Assembly (NCBI RefSeq): GCF_000332135.1
Contig: NZ_KB235896.1
Span: forward strand, 2,057,403 to 2,121,402
Source: Anabaena sp. PCC 7108
GTDB lineage: Bacteria > Cyanobacteriota > Cyanobacteriia > Cyanobacteriales > Nostocaceae
Direction: 5' to 3'
DNA: 64,000 nucleotides
Within the stretch, counting starts at the first letter, position 1, and every line of letters starts with the position of its first letter. Below are positions 47,105 through 55,338 of this stretch, in pieces. A model generated the notes under the pieces. The model was given only the letters and a program-made list of their open reading frames with translations. It searched no databases and was not told the DNA's origin. The position numbers were made by a program, and so were the translations under genes.

Positions 47105-48829
47105 ATGTCAGAAAATACTAAACCCCGTGATGTACAAATTCTGCCCATTGGCACAGATACAACAATATTAAGATCGCGCAGTTGGACAAGATTAAGATTT
47201 GAAATAGAATATGCTTTGGCTAAAGGTACAACTGCTAATTCTTTTTTAATTCAAGGTGATAAAATTGCTTTAATTGATCCTCCTGGAGAAACTTTCACGA
47301 CAATTTATCTAGAAGCTTTACAAAAACGGATTGATATTAAAGCAGTTGATTATGTAATTCTTGGTCATATCAATCCTAACCGGGCTGCAACATTAAAAGC
47401 TTTACTAGAAATTGCTCCCCAAATTACCTTTGTTTGTTCAAATCCAGGAGCAAAAAATTTAAAAGCAGCATTAGAAAATGAAGCCCTAGAAAATCAGAAT
47501 CCAATTTTAGTAATGCGGGGAGATGAAACTTTAGATTTAGGTAAAGGACATCATCTGCAATTTATTCCTACACCTAATCCCCGTTATGCTGACGCACTTT
47601 GTACCTATGATCCCCAAACAGAAATTCTATTTTCTGATAAATTATTTGGGGCGCATATTTGTGGTGATCAAGTATTTGATGAAGGTTGGGAAGTATTTAA
47701 TGAAGATAGGCGTTATTATTTCGATTGTCTCATGGCTCCCCACGCCAGACAAGTAGAAACAGCTTTGGATAAATTGGCAGATTTACCAATTAGATTATAT
47801 GCCACTGGTCATGGTCCATTGGTAAGATACGCTTTACAGGAACTTACCCACTCTTATCGAGAATGGATACAACAGCAAACTAATGCTGACATGACCGTAG
47901 CTTTGATTTATGCTTCCGCCTATGGTAATACTACGACATTAGCTCAAGCGATCGCACGTGGTATAACCAAAGCAGGTGTTAGTGTCGAATCTATTAACTG
48001 CGAATTTACCGAACCCGAAGAAATCAAAGCCGCAGTCGAAAAATCCGCTGGTTTTGTCATTGGTTCTCCCACACTAGGCGGCCACGCACCTACACCAGTC
48101 CAAACAGCTTTAGGAATTGTCTTATCTACCGCCACAAATAATAAATTAGCTGGGGTTTTCGGTTCTTTTGGTTGGAGTGGAGAAGCGGTTGATTTAATTG
48201 AAAACAAACTCAAAGACGCAGGTTACAGATTTGGTTTTGATACTATTCGCGTCAAGTTCAAACCCAACGAAGTCACTTTACAAACCTGCGAAGAAGCCGG
48301 AACCGATTTTGCTCAAGCATTGAAACGCGCTGCTAGAAAATCCGTAGTTGCTAAACAACCAGCAACTAATGTAGAACAAGCCGTTGGGCGCATTGTTGGT
48401 TCTTTGTGTGTTGTCACCGCTACTCAAGGAGAAGTGAAAACAGGAATGTTAGCATCTTGGGTAACACAAGCCAGCTTTAACCCTCCTGGTTTAACCATTG
48501 CGGTAGCTAAGGATAGGGCGATGGAAAATATGACCCACACTGGTAATGAATTTGTTGTCAACATCTTGGCAGAAGGTCGGGAAATACGTAAGCATTTTAT
48601 GAAGGTTTACACCCCTGGACAAGATAGATTTGCGGGTTTAGCGACTGAGGAAGCTAGTAATGGTGGTGTGATTCTGAATGGTGCTTTAGCTTACCTGGAG
48701 TGTTCTGTCCAAAGTCGCATGGAAGCAGGTGATCATTGGTTGGTTTATGCGACTGTTAATGATGGGAAGGTCTTAAATCAAGAAGCTGTAACTGCTGTAC
48801 ATCATCGGAAATCTGCGAGTTATTATTAA
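47105..48829 (+). CDS. flv1: Flavodiiron protein, Flv1-type
   Basis: The start is put at ATG 47105 (GGAG upstream); ATG 47090 is possible. About 574 residues repeat the Flv layout, but the diiron ligands are replaced: GHINPNRAAT has Asn and Arg where Flv3 has Glu, Asp and His, NPRYAD replaces the next His, and SDKLFG replaces the Asp. This is the known feature of Flv1/Flv2 proteins. It forms a heteromer with Flv3 for O2 photoreduction. The flavodoxin and flavin-reductase domains are intact. Confidence 0.92.
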   Translation: MSENTKPRDVQILPIGTDTTILRSRSWTRLRFEIEYALAKGTTANSFLIQGDKIALIDPPGETFTTIYLEALQKRIDIKAVDYVILGHINPNRAATLKALLEIAPQITFVCSNPGAKNLKAALENEALENQNPILVMRGDETLDLGKGHHLQFIPTPNPRYADALCTYDPQTEILFSDKLFGAHICGDQVFDEGWEVFNEDRRYYFDCLMAPHARQVETALDKLADLPIRLYATGHGPLVRYALQELTHSYREWIQQQTNADMTVALIYASAYGNTTTLAQAIARGITKAGVSVESINCEFTEPEEIKAAVEKSAGFVIGSPTLGGHAPTPVQTALGIVLSTATNNKLAGVFGSFGWSGEAVDLIENKLKDAGYRFGFDTIRVKFKPNEVTLQTCEEAGTDFAQALKRAARKSVVAKQPATNVEQAVGRIVGSLCVVTATQGEVKTGMLASWVTQASFNPPGLTIAVAKDRAMENMTHTGNEFVVNILAEGREIRKHFMKVYTPGQDRFAGLATEEASNGGVILNGALAYLECSVQSRMEAGDHWLVYATVNDGKVLNQEAVTAVHHRKSASYY

Positions 48830-48862
48830 GAACCCCTCCCCGCTGTTTCGTGGAGGGGTAAT

Positions 48863-49120
48863 TTATTTACCCATTTGGCCTAATTCTTCTCGTAATACTC
48901 GCCGTAGCGTTGCTTCTAATGGTTCACGGCGTTGTTGAATATACTCAAGCAGGGCATCATTAATCAATGTTTGGTAATTTCCGCCACCTGCTCGGTGTAC
49001 TTGCTCACGAAACCATGTCAGTATTTCATCATCTAGGCGAATTGTAATCCTGGTTTTTCCAGGTGGTGTGGGTTCAATCGCACCCCGTTTACCTTGACTA
49101 AAATTATACTCGGTTTCCAT
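48863..49120 (-). CDS. BrnA-like antitoxin (orphan)
   Basis: The 85-residue product has KTRITIRLDDEILTWFREQVHRAGGGNYQTLINDALLEYI, the ribbon-helix-helix and following helix typical of BrnA antitoxins. BrnA blocks the BrnT ribonuclease and represses its own operon. brnT would normally sit just upstream; here there is no such gene, only a palindromic site and repeats, so this is a solitary antitoxin or repressor. Confidence 0.8.
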   Translation of the reverse strand: METEYNFSQGKRGAIEPTPPGKTRITIRLDDEILTWFREQVHRAGGGNYQTLINDALLEYIQQRREPLEATLRRVLREELGQMGK

Positions 49121-49140
49121 AGTTTATTCTTCCTCATATT

Positions 49141-49160
49141 GTATGCACATTTGTACATAC
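49141..49160 (-). promoter_or_regulatory. Candidate operator of the BrnA-like gene
   Basis: A 20-base imperfect palindrome with outer arms GTATG and CATAC and inner ACA/TGT lies 20 bases before the start codon. Ribbon-helix-helix antitoxins bind such dyads next to their own promoter, so it is a likely autoregulatory site. Confidence 0.55.
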
Positions 49161-49214
49161 TAACAAAGTAGGAATGCTCAGTTAATAAAATTGTAGGTTG
49201 GGTAGAATAAAAAA

Positions 49215-49308
49215 TCAGGACTTACGCAAAATCAGGAATAAACGAACCGCGAAGGCGCGAAGGACACGAAGGAAGAAGGGTTTGAGAGAGTTCTTGCGTA
49301 AGTCCTGA
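49215..49308. mobile_element. 94-base MITE with 15-base terminal inverted repeats
   Basis: TCAGGACTTACGCAA (49215-49229) and TTGCGTAAGTCCTGA (49294-49308) are perfect inverted ends. The inside holds the GAACCGCGAAGGCGCGAAGG dispersed repeat also seen near 14303-14330. There is no coding capacity. The 667-base gap 49121-49787 is made up of this element, the next one and AT-rich DNA. Confidence 0.8.
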
Positions 49309-49408
49309 AAAATGATAGCGATCGCTTTCCTCCCCCCAACCATCGCATTTTTGGAGTTTGGACAAAGGTGATGTAAATACAGTATGCAGGAAAATAAAAA
49401 ATATATCC

Positions 49409-49550
49409 CTCGTTCCCAGACTCCGGCTGGGAATGCCTACCAGGAGGCTCTGCCTCCAATCCCAGAATACAAGCCACTTTACCAGATTTTGTGCTGGTAC
49501 TTGAGGCAGAGCCTCATCAACTGCATTCCTAGTCAGAGACTAGGAACGAG
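49409..49550. repeat. 142-base inverted-repeat element
   Basis: The 28-base ends (49409-49436 and 49523-49550) are inverted copies differing at about six positions, starting CTCGTTCC and ending GGAATGC. Inside are two small palindromes, GGAGGCTCTGCCTCC and TTGAGGCAGAGCCTCA. It is the common CTCGTTCCCAG-type dispersed element of cyanobacteria. Confidence 0.7.
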
Positions 49551-49764
49551 AAAAACTCGTTACGATAATCTAAAAACTTAGAGTAAGACTTGACGACGAT
49601 AGATAAAGTGTGTATCATATTAAATATGTCAATAAAAAAAGGGCAGTGCTACCAACACTATCCGGTTTCCAGTGTATTTAAAAACACAAGCAAAATCTTA
49701 CAATGCCTGTTATAAATACATGACACTGGTTTAGTTGAATCAATCTGAAAAACTGTTCTAATTT

Positions 49765-49803
49765 AATACTGAAAAACAATAAAACACTTATTTTTTCAGT
49801 ATT
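49765..49803 (-). terminator. Perfect 12-base hairpin at end of small membrane gene
   Basis: AATACTGAAAAA (49765-49776) and TTTTTCAGTATT (49792-49803) pair perfectly around a 15-base loop. On the minus strand the stem starts within the last codons of the gene at 49788-49913. A/T-rich arms give T-runs in both directions. Confidence 0.65.
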
Positions 49804-49913
49804 TCTATTATAGGCAGTATGTTTTTGGCTAATAAAATGGCATTAGGCAAAATGTAGGCTATGACTAGCATTAAAGCCAAAGCCAACACCATGGTAATTA
49901 TTAGACTGCTCAT
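49788..49913 (-). CDS. 41-residue single-pass membrane protein
   Basis: This short frame (ATG at 49913) encodes MSSLIITMVLALALMLVIAY, then ILPNAILLAKNILPIIEILKK: one or two hydrophobic helices and a basic end. AAAAAAGGAATG lies at a fitting distance upstream, a GATACAAT -10-like box is about 120 bases further up, and a perfect hairpin covers its end. These features suggest a real small gene of the kind found in photosynthetic or respiratory complexes. The family is not recognised. Confidence 0.5.
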   Translation of the reverse strand: MSSLIITMVLALALMLVIAYILPNAILLAKNILPIIEILKK

Positions 49914-50121
49914 TTATTTCATTCCTTTTTTGTGATAAATACGCAATTTATAACCCTACGACACCCGATAAGATACATCTGGGTGGATTTCCGTTTTCAT
50001 TGCATAATGATTGCTATTGTATCATATATATAAAAAAAGTACGAATAAATTTAATCTTTGACTCCTGTGCCTAAATATATAACTTTTTGCCAAAATACTC
50101 CCAGATTTAAGGCTAAGAGTA

Positions 50122-50213
50122 GATTTGTAGGTTGGGTTGAAGCATGAAACCCAACGCATTTGTTGGGTTGCGCTGTCGCTTAACCCAACCTACAGAAAAT
50201 GGACAAGGTATTG
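50122..50213. mobile_element. Copy of the 42212 MITE lacking one end
   Basis: Read in reverse complement, this matches the element at 42212-42333 from the CAATACCTTGTCC end through the TGTAGGTTGGGTT arms to the GATTTG segment. About 30 bases at the left end are missing. A 12-base centre (ACGCATTTGTT) is inverted relative to the other copy. The rest of the gap 49914-50247 is AT-rich and holds the promoter of the small membrane gene. Confidence 0.8.
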
Positions 50214-50247
50214 ATAGTGAACTTGACATTTCTTTTTTGCAGCCGTT

Positions 50248-51009
50248 ATGTATCAAACAGACCCACCGCGTTCTGCTAAGGAATTCCTACCAACAATGTA
50301 TGATTTACCTAGCGAAGATCCAGAGGAAGCCGGTTTGCCAGACGAATTTCATCTTTTACAACCCCAATTATTACGGGAAACTTTTTGTCCGTCAGACTTC
50401 CCGGAAAATCAGGTATTTATCGCCACAGACCTAAATCTTTACTACGATGTTCATCATCCATTATGGTATAAACGCCCTGACTGGTTTGCTGTCGTTGATG
50501 TCCCCAGGTTGTATGCACAAAAAGAACTGCGGCTGAGTTATGTAGTTTGGCAAGAAGGCGTTAATCCTTTTGTAGTGGTAGAATTTATTTCACCAGGAAC
50601 AGAAAAAGAAGATTTAGGGAGAACCCTACGAGATGCTAGTCAACCTCCAACTAAATGGGAAGTTTACGAACGAGTTTTAAGAGTACCCTATTATATAGTT
50701 TTTGACCGTTACACTGACCAGTTAAGAGCATTTCAGTTACAGGGAAGTAGTTATGCTGAATTGGAAATCAATCAACTGCGTGTATGGTTAAATGATATTG
50801 AATTAGGTTTGGGACTGTGGCAAGGTGTCTATGAAGGCATTGAACGGCAGTGGTTACGCTGGTATGATGCTTCAGGTAACTGGGTTCTCACACCGGCAGA
50901 ACGGGAAAGAAAACAAGGGGAACGGGAAAGACGACGTGCAGAAAGATTAGCAGCACAATTACGCACTCTAGGTGTTGAACCTGATTTTGGTGATGATGAA
51001 GAGGGCTAA
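50248..51009 (+). CDS. Uma2-family (DUF820) putative nuclease
   Basis: The 253 residues have the Uma2 core: HPLWYKRPDWFAVVDVPR (Asp), FVVVEFISPGTEKEDLG (Glu) and PYYIVFDRYTDQLRAF. It ends with a charged helix and AAQLRTLGVEP, a tail also found in the paralogue at 12059. The restriction-like fold suggests DNA binding or cleavage; no biological role is established. A second Uma2 gene follows 51 bases later on the same strand. Confidence 0.85.
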   Translation: MYQTDPPRSAKEFLPTMYDLPSEDPEEAGLPDEFHLLQPQLLRETFCPSDFPENQVFIATDLNLYYDVHHPLWYKRPDWFAVVDVPRLYAQKELRLSYVVWQEGVNPFVVVEFISPGTEKEDLGRTLRDASQPPTKWEVYERVLRVPYYIVFDRYTDQLRAFQLQGSSYAELEINQLRVWLNDIELGLGLWQGVYEGIERQWLRWYDASGNWVLTPAERERKQGERERRRAERLAAQLRTLGVEPDFGDDEEG

Positions 51010-51060
51010 ACGGCTGACTCTGAAAAATTTAAAACAGAACAATTGCACTAATAATCTGCT

Positions 51061-51624
51061 ATGAATACCGTCACCTTAAATTTAGATCCAGTTATTCACC
51101 TGACAGATGAGCAATTCTACCAACTCTGTACTGATAATAGAGACTTAAACCTAGAACTAACCGCAACAGGACAACTAATAATTCTCCCAGGTTCAGGAGG
51201 AGAAAAAGGTATTCAAGAAGCAAACCTAATTGCTAATTTAGGTCTTTGGAATTACCAAACCAAATTAGGAATAGTATTTAGTTCCTCAACAATATTCCGA
51301 CTTCCCAATGGTGCAAAACGTTCACCTGATGTAGCTTGGATAAAAGTAGAACGCTGGGAAGCATTAACAGAAGAAGAACGGGAAAAATTTCCCCCACTCA
51401 CACCAGATTTTATAATTGAACTGAGATCAAAATCAGACAGATTGAAAACCCTGCAAGAAAAATGCACCGAATATATAGATAATGGTTTGCGTTTAGGTTG
51501 GTTAATTAATCCCCAAGACAAACAAGTAGAAATTTACCGACCTGGAAAACCTGTATAAATCGTTCAACTTCCTGCTGTACTTTCTGGAGAAGACGTTTTA
51601 CCAGGATTTGAACTACAGCTTTAA
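51061..51624 (+). pseudogene. Uma2-family gene with premature in-frame stop
   Basis: The first 165 codons encode a normal Uma2 protein (PGSGGEKGIQEANL, RSPDVAWIKVERW, PDFIIELRSKSD, LGWLINPQDKQVEIYRPGKPV). TAA at 51556-51558 then breaks the frame, but the reading continues without another stop for 21 codons as IVQLPAVLSGEDVLPGFELQL, the family's usual ending, up to TAA 51622-51624. A single change (probably GAA to TAA) explains it. The truncated protein keeps the acidic site and might still fold. Confidence 0.85.
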
Positions 51625-51739
51625 ACGACATGAGAGTTTTTAGCCTTATTTAGTATAAATTTAAAATGTACCAATTAAAAAAATTTGCCGTGCAGGACTT
51701 GTGAAAATATAAACACAGTTCCTGACTAAAAAATTGTAT

Positions 51740-53200
51740 ATGAAAAAAACCCTATTCCTGAGTCCACCTTCCTTTGATGGCTTTGACGGTGGTGCTGGTT
51801 CACGATACCAGGCTAAACGAGAAATTACTTCCTTTTGGTATCCTACATGGTTAGCGCAACCCGCAGCCCTGGTTCCAGGTAGCAGGCTAGTAGATGCACC
51901 ACCACATAGTCAAACTGTGGAAGATGTGCTGAAAATTGCCAAAGATTATGAATTGGTAATTATGCACACCAGCACCCCCTCCCTCGTGAATGATGTCAAG
52001 TGTGCTGAAGCCATTAAAGCCCAAAACCCAAATGTGCAGATTGGTTTTGTGGGGGCGCACGTTGCGGTATTACCAGAAGAGACTCTGCGGGAAAATCCAG
52101 TTATCGACTTTGTATGTCGGAATGAGTTTGACTATACCTGTAAAGAAGTCGCAGAAGGTAAATCTTTATCAGAAATCACGGGTTTAAGCTACCGTGACCA
52201 AAATTCCCAGATTCGCCATAATGAAGAGCGTGCTTTGATTCACGACTGGGATGCTATGCCCAGTGTACTGCCAGTTTATGCTCGTGATTTAGATATTAGC
52301 AAATATTTCATTGGCTATTTGCTGCATCCTTATATTTCTTTTTACACCGGGCGCGGTTGTCCAGCAAAATGTACTTTTTGTTTGTGGCCGCAAACCATTG
52401 GTGGACACCTTTACCGTCATAAAACCCCAGAAGCGGTGGGAAGAGAAATGGAAGAAGCCAAAGCCTTGTTTGGGGACAAGGTGCGGGAGTATATGTTTGA
52501 TGATGACACGTTTACTATTGATAAGCATCGAGCGATCGCAATTAGCGAACACATGAAGCGGCTAAACCTGACTTGGAGTTGCAACGCCCGCGCTAATTTA
52601 GATTACGATACTTTAAAAACTTTACGGGATAACGGTTTACGCTTGTTGCTTGTGGGTTTTGAATCAGGAAATCAAGAAACTCTCAACCGCATCAAAAAAG
52701 GTATCAAGCTAGAAGTGGCGCGGGAATTTATGAAAAATTGCCACAAACTCGGTATCACCGTCCACGGTACTTTTATTATTGGTTTACCGATTGAAACCAG
52801 AGAAAGTGTAGAAGAAACAATTCGCTTTGCTTGTGAACTTAGTCCCCATACAATTCAAGTTTCTATAGCTGCACCTTATCCCGGTACAGAACTTTATGAA
52901 CAAGCTAGGGCTAACGGTTGGTTTGCGAACGAATCATTAGTTGCAACTTCCGGTATTCAAACCTCAACTTTGCAATATCCTACTCTTTCCAGTGCAGAAA
53001 TTGAAGATGCTGTTGAGCAAATGTATCGCAAATTCTACTTCCGTCCCAAAGCAATTATTCCCATTGTCCGGGAAATGTTGACTGATAGACAGATGTTAGT
53101 ACGTCGTCTGCGAGAAGGTGGGGAGTTTTTCTCTTACTTGAAAGAACGTCGCACCCAGTCTGTCGCTAACGCTAAAGCAAATCAGACGGCTGTTGTTTAA
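51740..53200 (+). CDS. hpnJ: Hopanoid radical SAM protein HpnJ
   Basis: The start is ATG 51740 (a TTG two codons earlier is less likely). About 486 residues hold an N-terminal B12-binding-like domain (1-150), then the radical SAM core with GRGCPAKCTFCLWPQ supplying the CxxxCxxC cluster site near residue 215, and a C-terminal helical region. This is HpnJ, which converts the glucosamine headgroup of bacteriohopanetetrol to the cyclopentitol (cyclitol ether). hpnK follows 64 bases later; hpnI lies at 58889. Confidence 0.9.
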   Translation: MKKTLFLSPPSFDGFDGGAGSRYQAKREITSFWYPTWLAQPAALVPGSRLVDAPPHSQTVEDVLKIAKDYELVIMHTSTPSLVNDVKCAEAIKAQNPNVQIGFVGAHVAVLPEETLRENPVIDFVCRNEFDYTCKEVAEGKSLSEITGLSYRDQNSQIRHNEERALIHDWDAMPSVLPVYARDLDISKYFIGYLLHPYISFYTGRGCPAKCTFCLWPQTIGGHLYRHKTPEAVGREMEEAKALFGDKVREYMFDDDTFTIDKHRAIAISEHMKRLNLTWSCNARANLDYDTLKTLRDNGLRLLLVGFESGNQETLNRIKKGIKLEVAREFMKNCHKLGITVHGTFIIGLPIETRESVEETIRFACELSPHTIQVSIAAPYPGTELYEQARANGWFANESLVATSGIQTSTLQYPTLSSAEIEDAVEQMYRKFYFRPKAIIPIVREMLTDRQMLVRRLREGGEFFSYLKERRTQSVANAKANQTAVV

Positions 53201-53204
53201 TAGT

Positions 53205-53232
53205 GTGGAGACGTTTCCTGAAACGTCTCTAC
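53205..53232. repeat. GTGGAGACGTTT hairpin between hpnJ and hpnK
   Basis: Arms 53205-53216 and 53221-53232 form a 12-base stem with one mismatch and a CCTG loop. It belongs with the GTAGAGAC hairpins at 28957 and 61627. It could attenuate transcription between the two hopanoid genes. Confidence 0.6.
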
Positions 53233-53264
53233 ATCCAAGACTAAATTAACAAATATGGATATTA

Positions 53265-54140
53265 ATGGTTGAGGAAAAAGAACAAAAACATCGTCGTTTC
53301 GCCATTATCAATGGTGATGATTTCGGCTTTTCTCCAGGTGTGAATCAAGCCATAATCCAAGCACATAGCCAAGGCGTGCTGACTAGTACTAGTTTAATGG
53401 TAAGTGGTGATGCGGCCGAAGATGCGATCGCACTGGCAAAAAATTACCCTGATTTAGCAGTCGGTTTACACCTGGTGTTGGTTTGCGGTAAATCAGTTTT
53501 ACCACCTTCGCAAATTCCCCATTTAGTCGATTCAGATGGTAACTTTTCTGATAATCCCACCCAAGCAGGATTAAGTTACCAATTTAACCCAGCTACCCGT
53601 GAGGAACTTCGTCAAGAAATCCGCGCCCAATTAGAAAAATTCCGCAATTCAGGTTTACAGCTTTCTCATGTTGATGGACATTTACACCTTCATGTACATC
53701 CTGTAATTTTAGGAATTTTAGTAGAATTAGCAAATGAATTTCATATTAAATTCATTCGTTTACCATCTGAAGAATTGGCAAAAAGTCTTAAACTTGATCA
53801 ACGTAATTTACTGATTAAAATAGTTTGGTCAATAGTATTTGGACAATTGCGCCGTTACGGTGAGAATTTATTAAAAACTCATAATATTGAATTTGCTGAA
53901 CGAGTTTATGGCTTATTACAAACTAGCAATGTCACAGAAGAATATTTACTGGGTTTGATACCGCAAATTCAAGCCGATTTAATAGAAATTTATTCTCACC
54001 CCGCAATAGTTAACGCTGGAGAACCGTTGAATACTCCAGGTGGTGAAGTCGAACTTGCGGGGTTATTGAGTGTGCGTGTGCGTGAAATGTTGGCGGTGAA
54101 TGGGTTTGAGTTGACAAATTATATAAAGTTGAATAAATGA
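53265..54140 (+). CDS. hpnK: Hopanoid N-acetylglucosamine deacetylase HpnK (YdjC/ChbG fold)
   Basis: The 291 residues have the YdjC metal site: NGDDFGFSPGVNQAI (Asp), VGLHLVL (His) and SHVDGHLHLHVHP (Asp and His residues). HpnK removes the acetyl group from the N-acetylglucosaminyl-bacteriohopanetetrol made by HpnI, giving the substrate for HpnJ. It follows hpnJ on the same strand. The gene ends where a restriction-modification locus begins, which separates it from hpnI. Confidence 0.88.
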   Translation: MVEEKEQKHRRFAIINGDDFGFSPGVNQAIIQAHSQGVLTSTSLMVSGDAAEDAIALAKNYPDLAVGLHLVLVCGKSVLPPSQIPHLVDSDGNFSDNPTQAGLSYQFNPATREELRQEIRAQLEKFRNSGLQLSHVDGHLHLHVHPVILGILVELANEFHIKFIRLPSEELAKSLKLDQRNLLIKIVWSIVFGQLRRYGENLLKTHNIEFAERVYGLLQTSNVTEEYLLGLIPQIQADLIEIYSHPAIVNAGEPLNTPGGEVELAGLLSVRVREMLAVNGFELTNYIKLNK

Positions 54141-54216
54141 AAATAAGGTGTTAGTAATTAGATAAAATCAAGAAATATTTTTATAATTTTACAGATTTTT
54201 GTGTAATAAAAAATAT

Positions 54217-55296
54217 ATGAAACTTAATTGTAAGCCTTATTATGAAACCAAATTTGGTGCAACTTATTTAGGAAATAGCCTAGAACTCATGGCACATATT
54301 CCTAATGAAACTATCGACCTAATTTGTACATCTCCACCATTTGCACTGGTTCGTAAAAAAGAATACGGAAACGTTGATGCTGATGAATATATTGAATGGT
54401 TTAAAGATTATGCAGCACAGTTTTATCGTATTCTTAAACCGACTGGTTCACTAGTTATTGATATTGGTGGTAGCTGGATTAAGGGGATACCAGTTCGCTC
54501 ACTTTATCATTTTGAACTGGTTGTTGCCTTGTGTAAAGCGAAAGAAAAAGGCGGACTTGGGTTTTATCTAGCACAAGAATTATACTGGTATAATCCAGCA
54601 AAATTACCTACTCCAGCTGAATGGGTGACAATTCGTAGGGAAAGAGTCAAAGATTCGGTAAATACAATTTGGTGGCTGTCAAAAGACCCACATCCTAAAG
54701 CTAATAATAGAAGGGTTTTAAAGCCTTATAGTAATGCAATGAAAAACCTTTTGAAGAATGGCTATAAACCCAAAGTCAGACCTTCAGGTCATGACATTTC
54801 TAATAAATTTGGGAATGATAGAGGAGGTGCTATACCCTCGAATATTATTGATTGCTGTACAGATAAAGGAGAAATAGGACAACCAATTCTTATTCAAGAA
54901 AATTTATCTGAAGATTTAGTTCAACCAGTCAATATTATTTCTGCTTCTAATACTGCTTCCAATGATTATTATCAAAGACGTTGCAAAGAAGAAGGTTTTA
55001 AACCCCACCCAGCAAGATTTCCTCAAGCATTACCAGAGTTTGTGATCAATCTTTGTACAGAACCTGGTGATATTGTTTTAGAACCTTTCGCTGGTTCTAA
55101 CATGACAGGTCGAGTTGCAGAAACCTTACAAAGACGCTGGTTAGCTTTTGAGATTGATGAACAATATATCATAAGCTCAAAACTAAGATTTGAAGAAAAT
55201 GCTCCTTTGGTTGTTGAACCTCCAACAGATTTACCAAAATTAACATTAGAAAATAATAATCAAAACCAACAAGGAGTACAGTTAGGACTATTTTAA
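54217..55296 (+). CDS. PvuII-type DNA N4-cytosine methyltransferase
   Basis: The ATG at 54217 gives 359 residues (a TTG six codons earlier is possible). Motif IV TSPPFALVRKKEYGNVDADEY (near 38) comes before motif I DIVLEPFAGSNMTG (near 290), the beta-class order. The blocks GGSWIKGIPVRSLYHFELV, RPSGHDISNKFGNDRGGAIP and HPARFPQALPEF match M.PvuII closely, so it probably protects a CAGCTG-like site. The gene upstream of a broken restriction gene would make the cell keep methylating DNA without cutting it. Confidence 0.88.
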   Translation: MKLNCKPYYETKFGATYLGNSLELMAHIPNETIDLICTSPPFALVRKKEYGNVDADEYIEWFKDYAAQFYRILKPTGSLVIDIGGSWIKGIPVRSLYHFELVVALCKAKEKGGLGFYLAQELYWYNPAKLPTPAEWVTIRRERVKDSVNTIWWLSKDPHPKANNRRVLKPYSNAMKNLLKNGYKPKVRPSGHDISNKFGNDRGGAIPSNIIDCCTDKGEIGQPILIQENLSEDLVQPVNIISASNTASNDYYQRRCKEEGFKPHPARFPQALPEFVINLCTEPGDIVLEPFAGSNMTGRVAETLQRRWLAFEIDEQYIISSKLRFEENAPLVVEPPTDLPKLTLENNNQNQQGVQLGLF

Positions 55297-55338
55297 TAAA
55301 AGCTCTGAAACTAACTATATTTTTTAAGGAATTGCGGA

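Noticed and set aside
45023-48829. flv pair considered as the flv4-flv2 operon
   Set aside because: The sll0218-like gene normally between flv4 and flv2 is absent, and the first protein resembles Flv3 along its length.
50144-50434. 96-codon frame overlapping the Uma2 start
   Set aside because: Runs through the MITE copy and the Uma2 gene in another frame; the Uma2 frame is clearly the real one.
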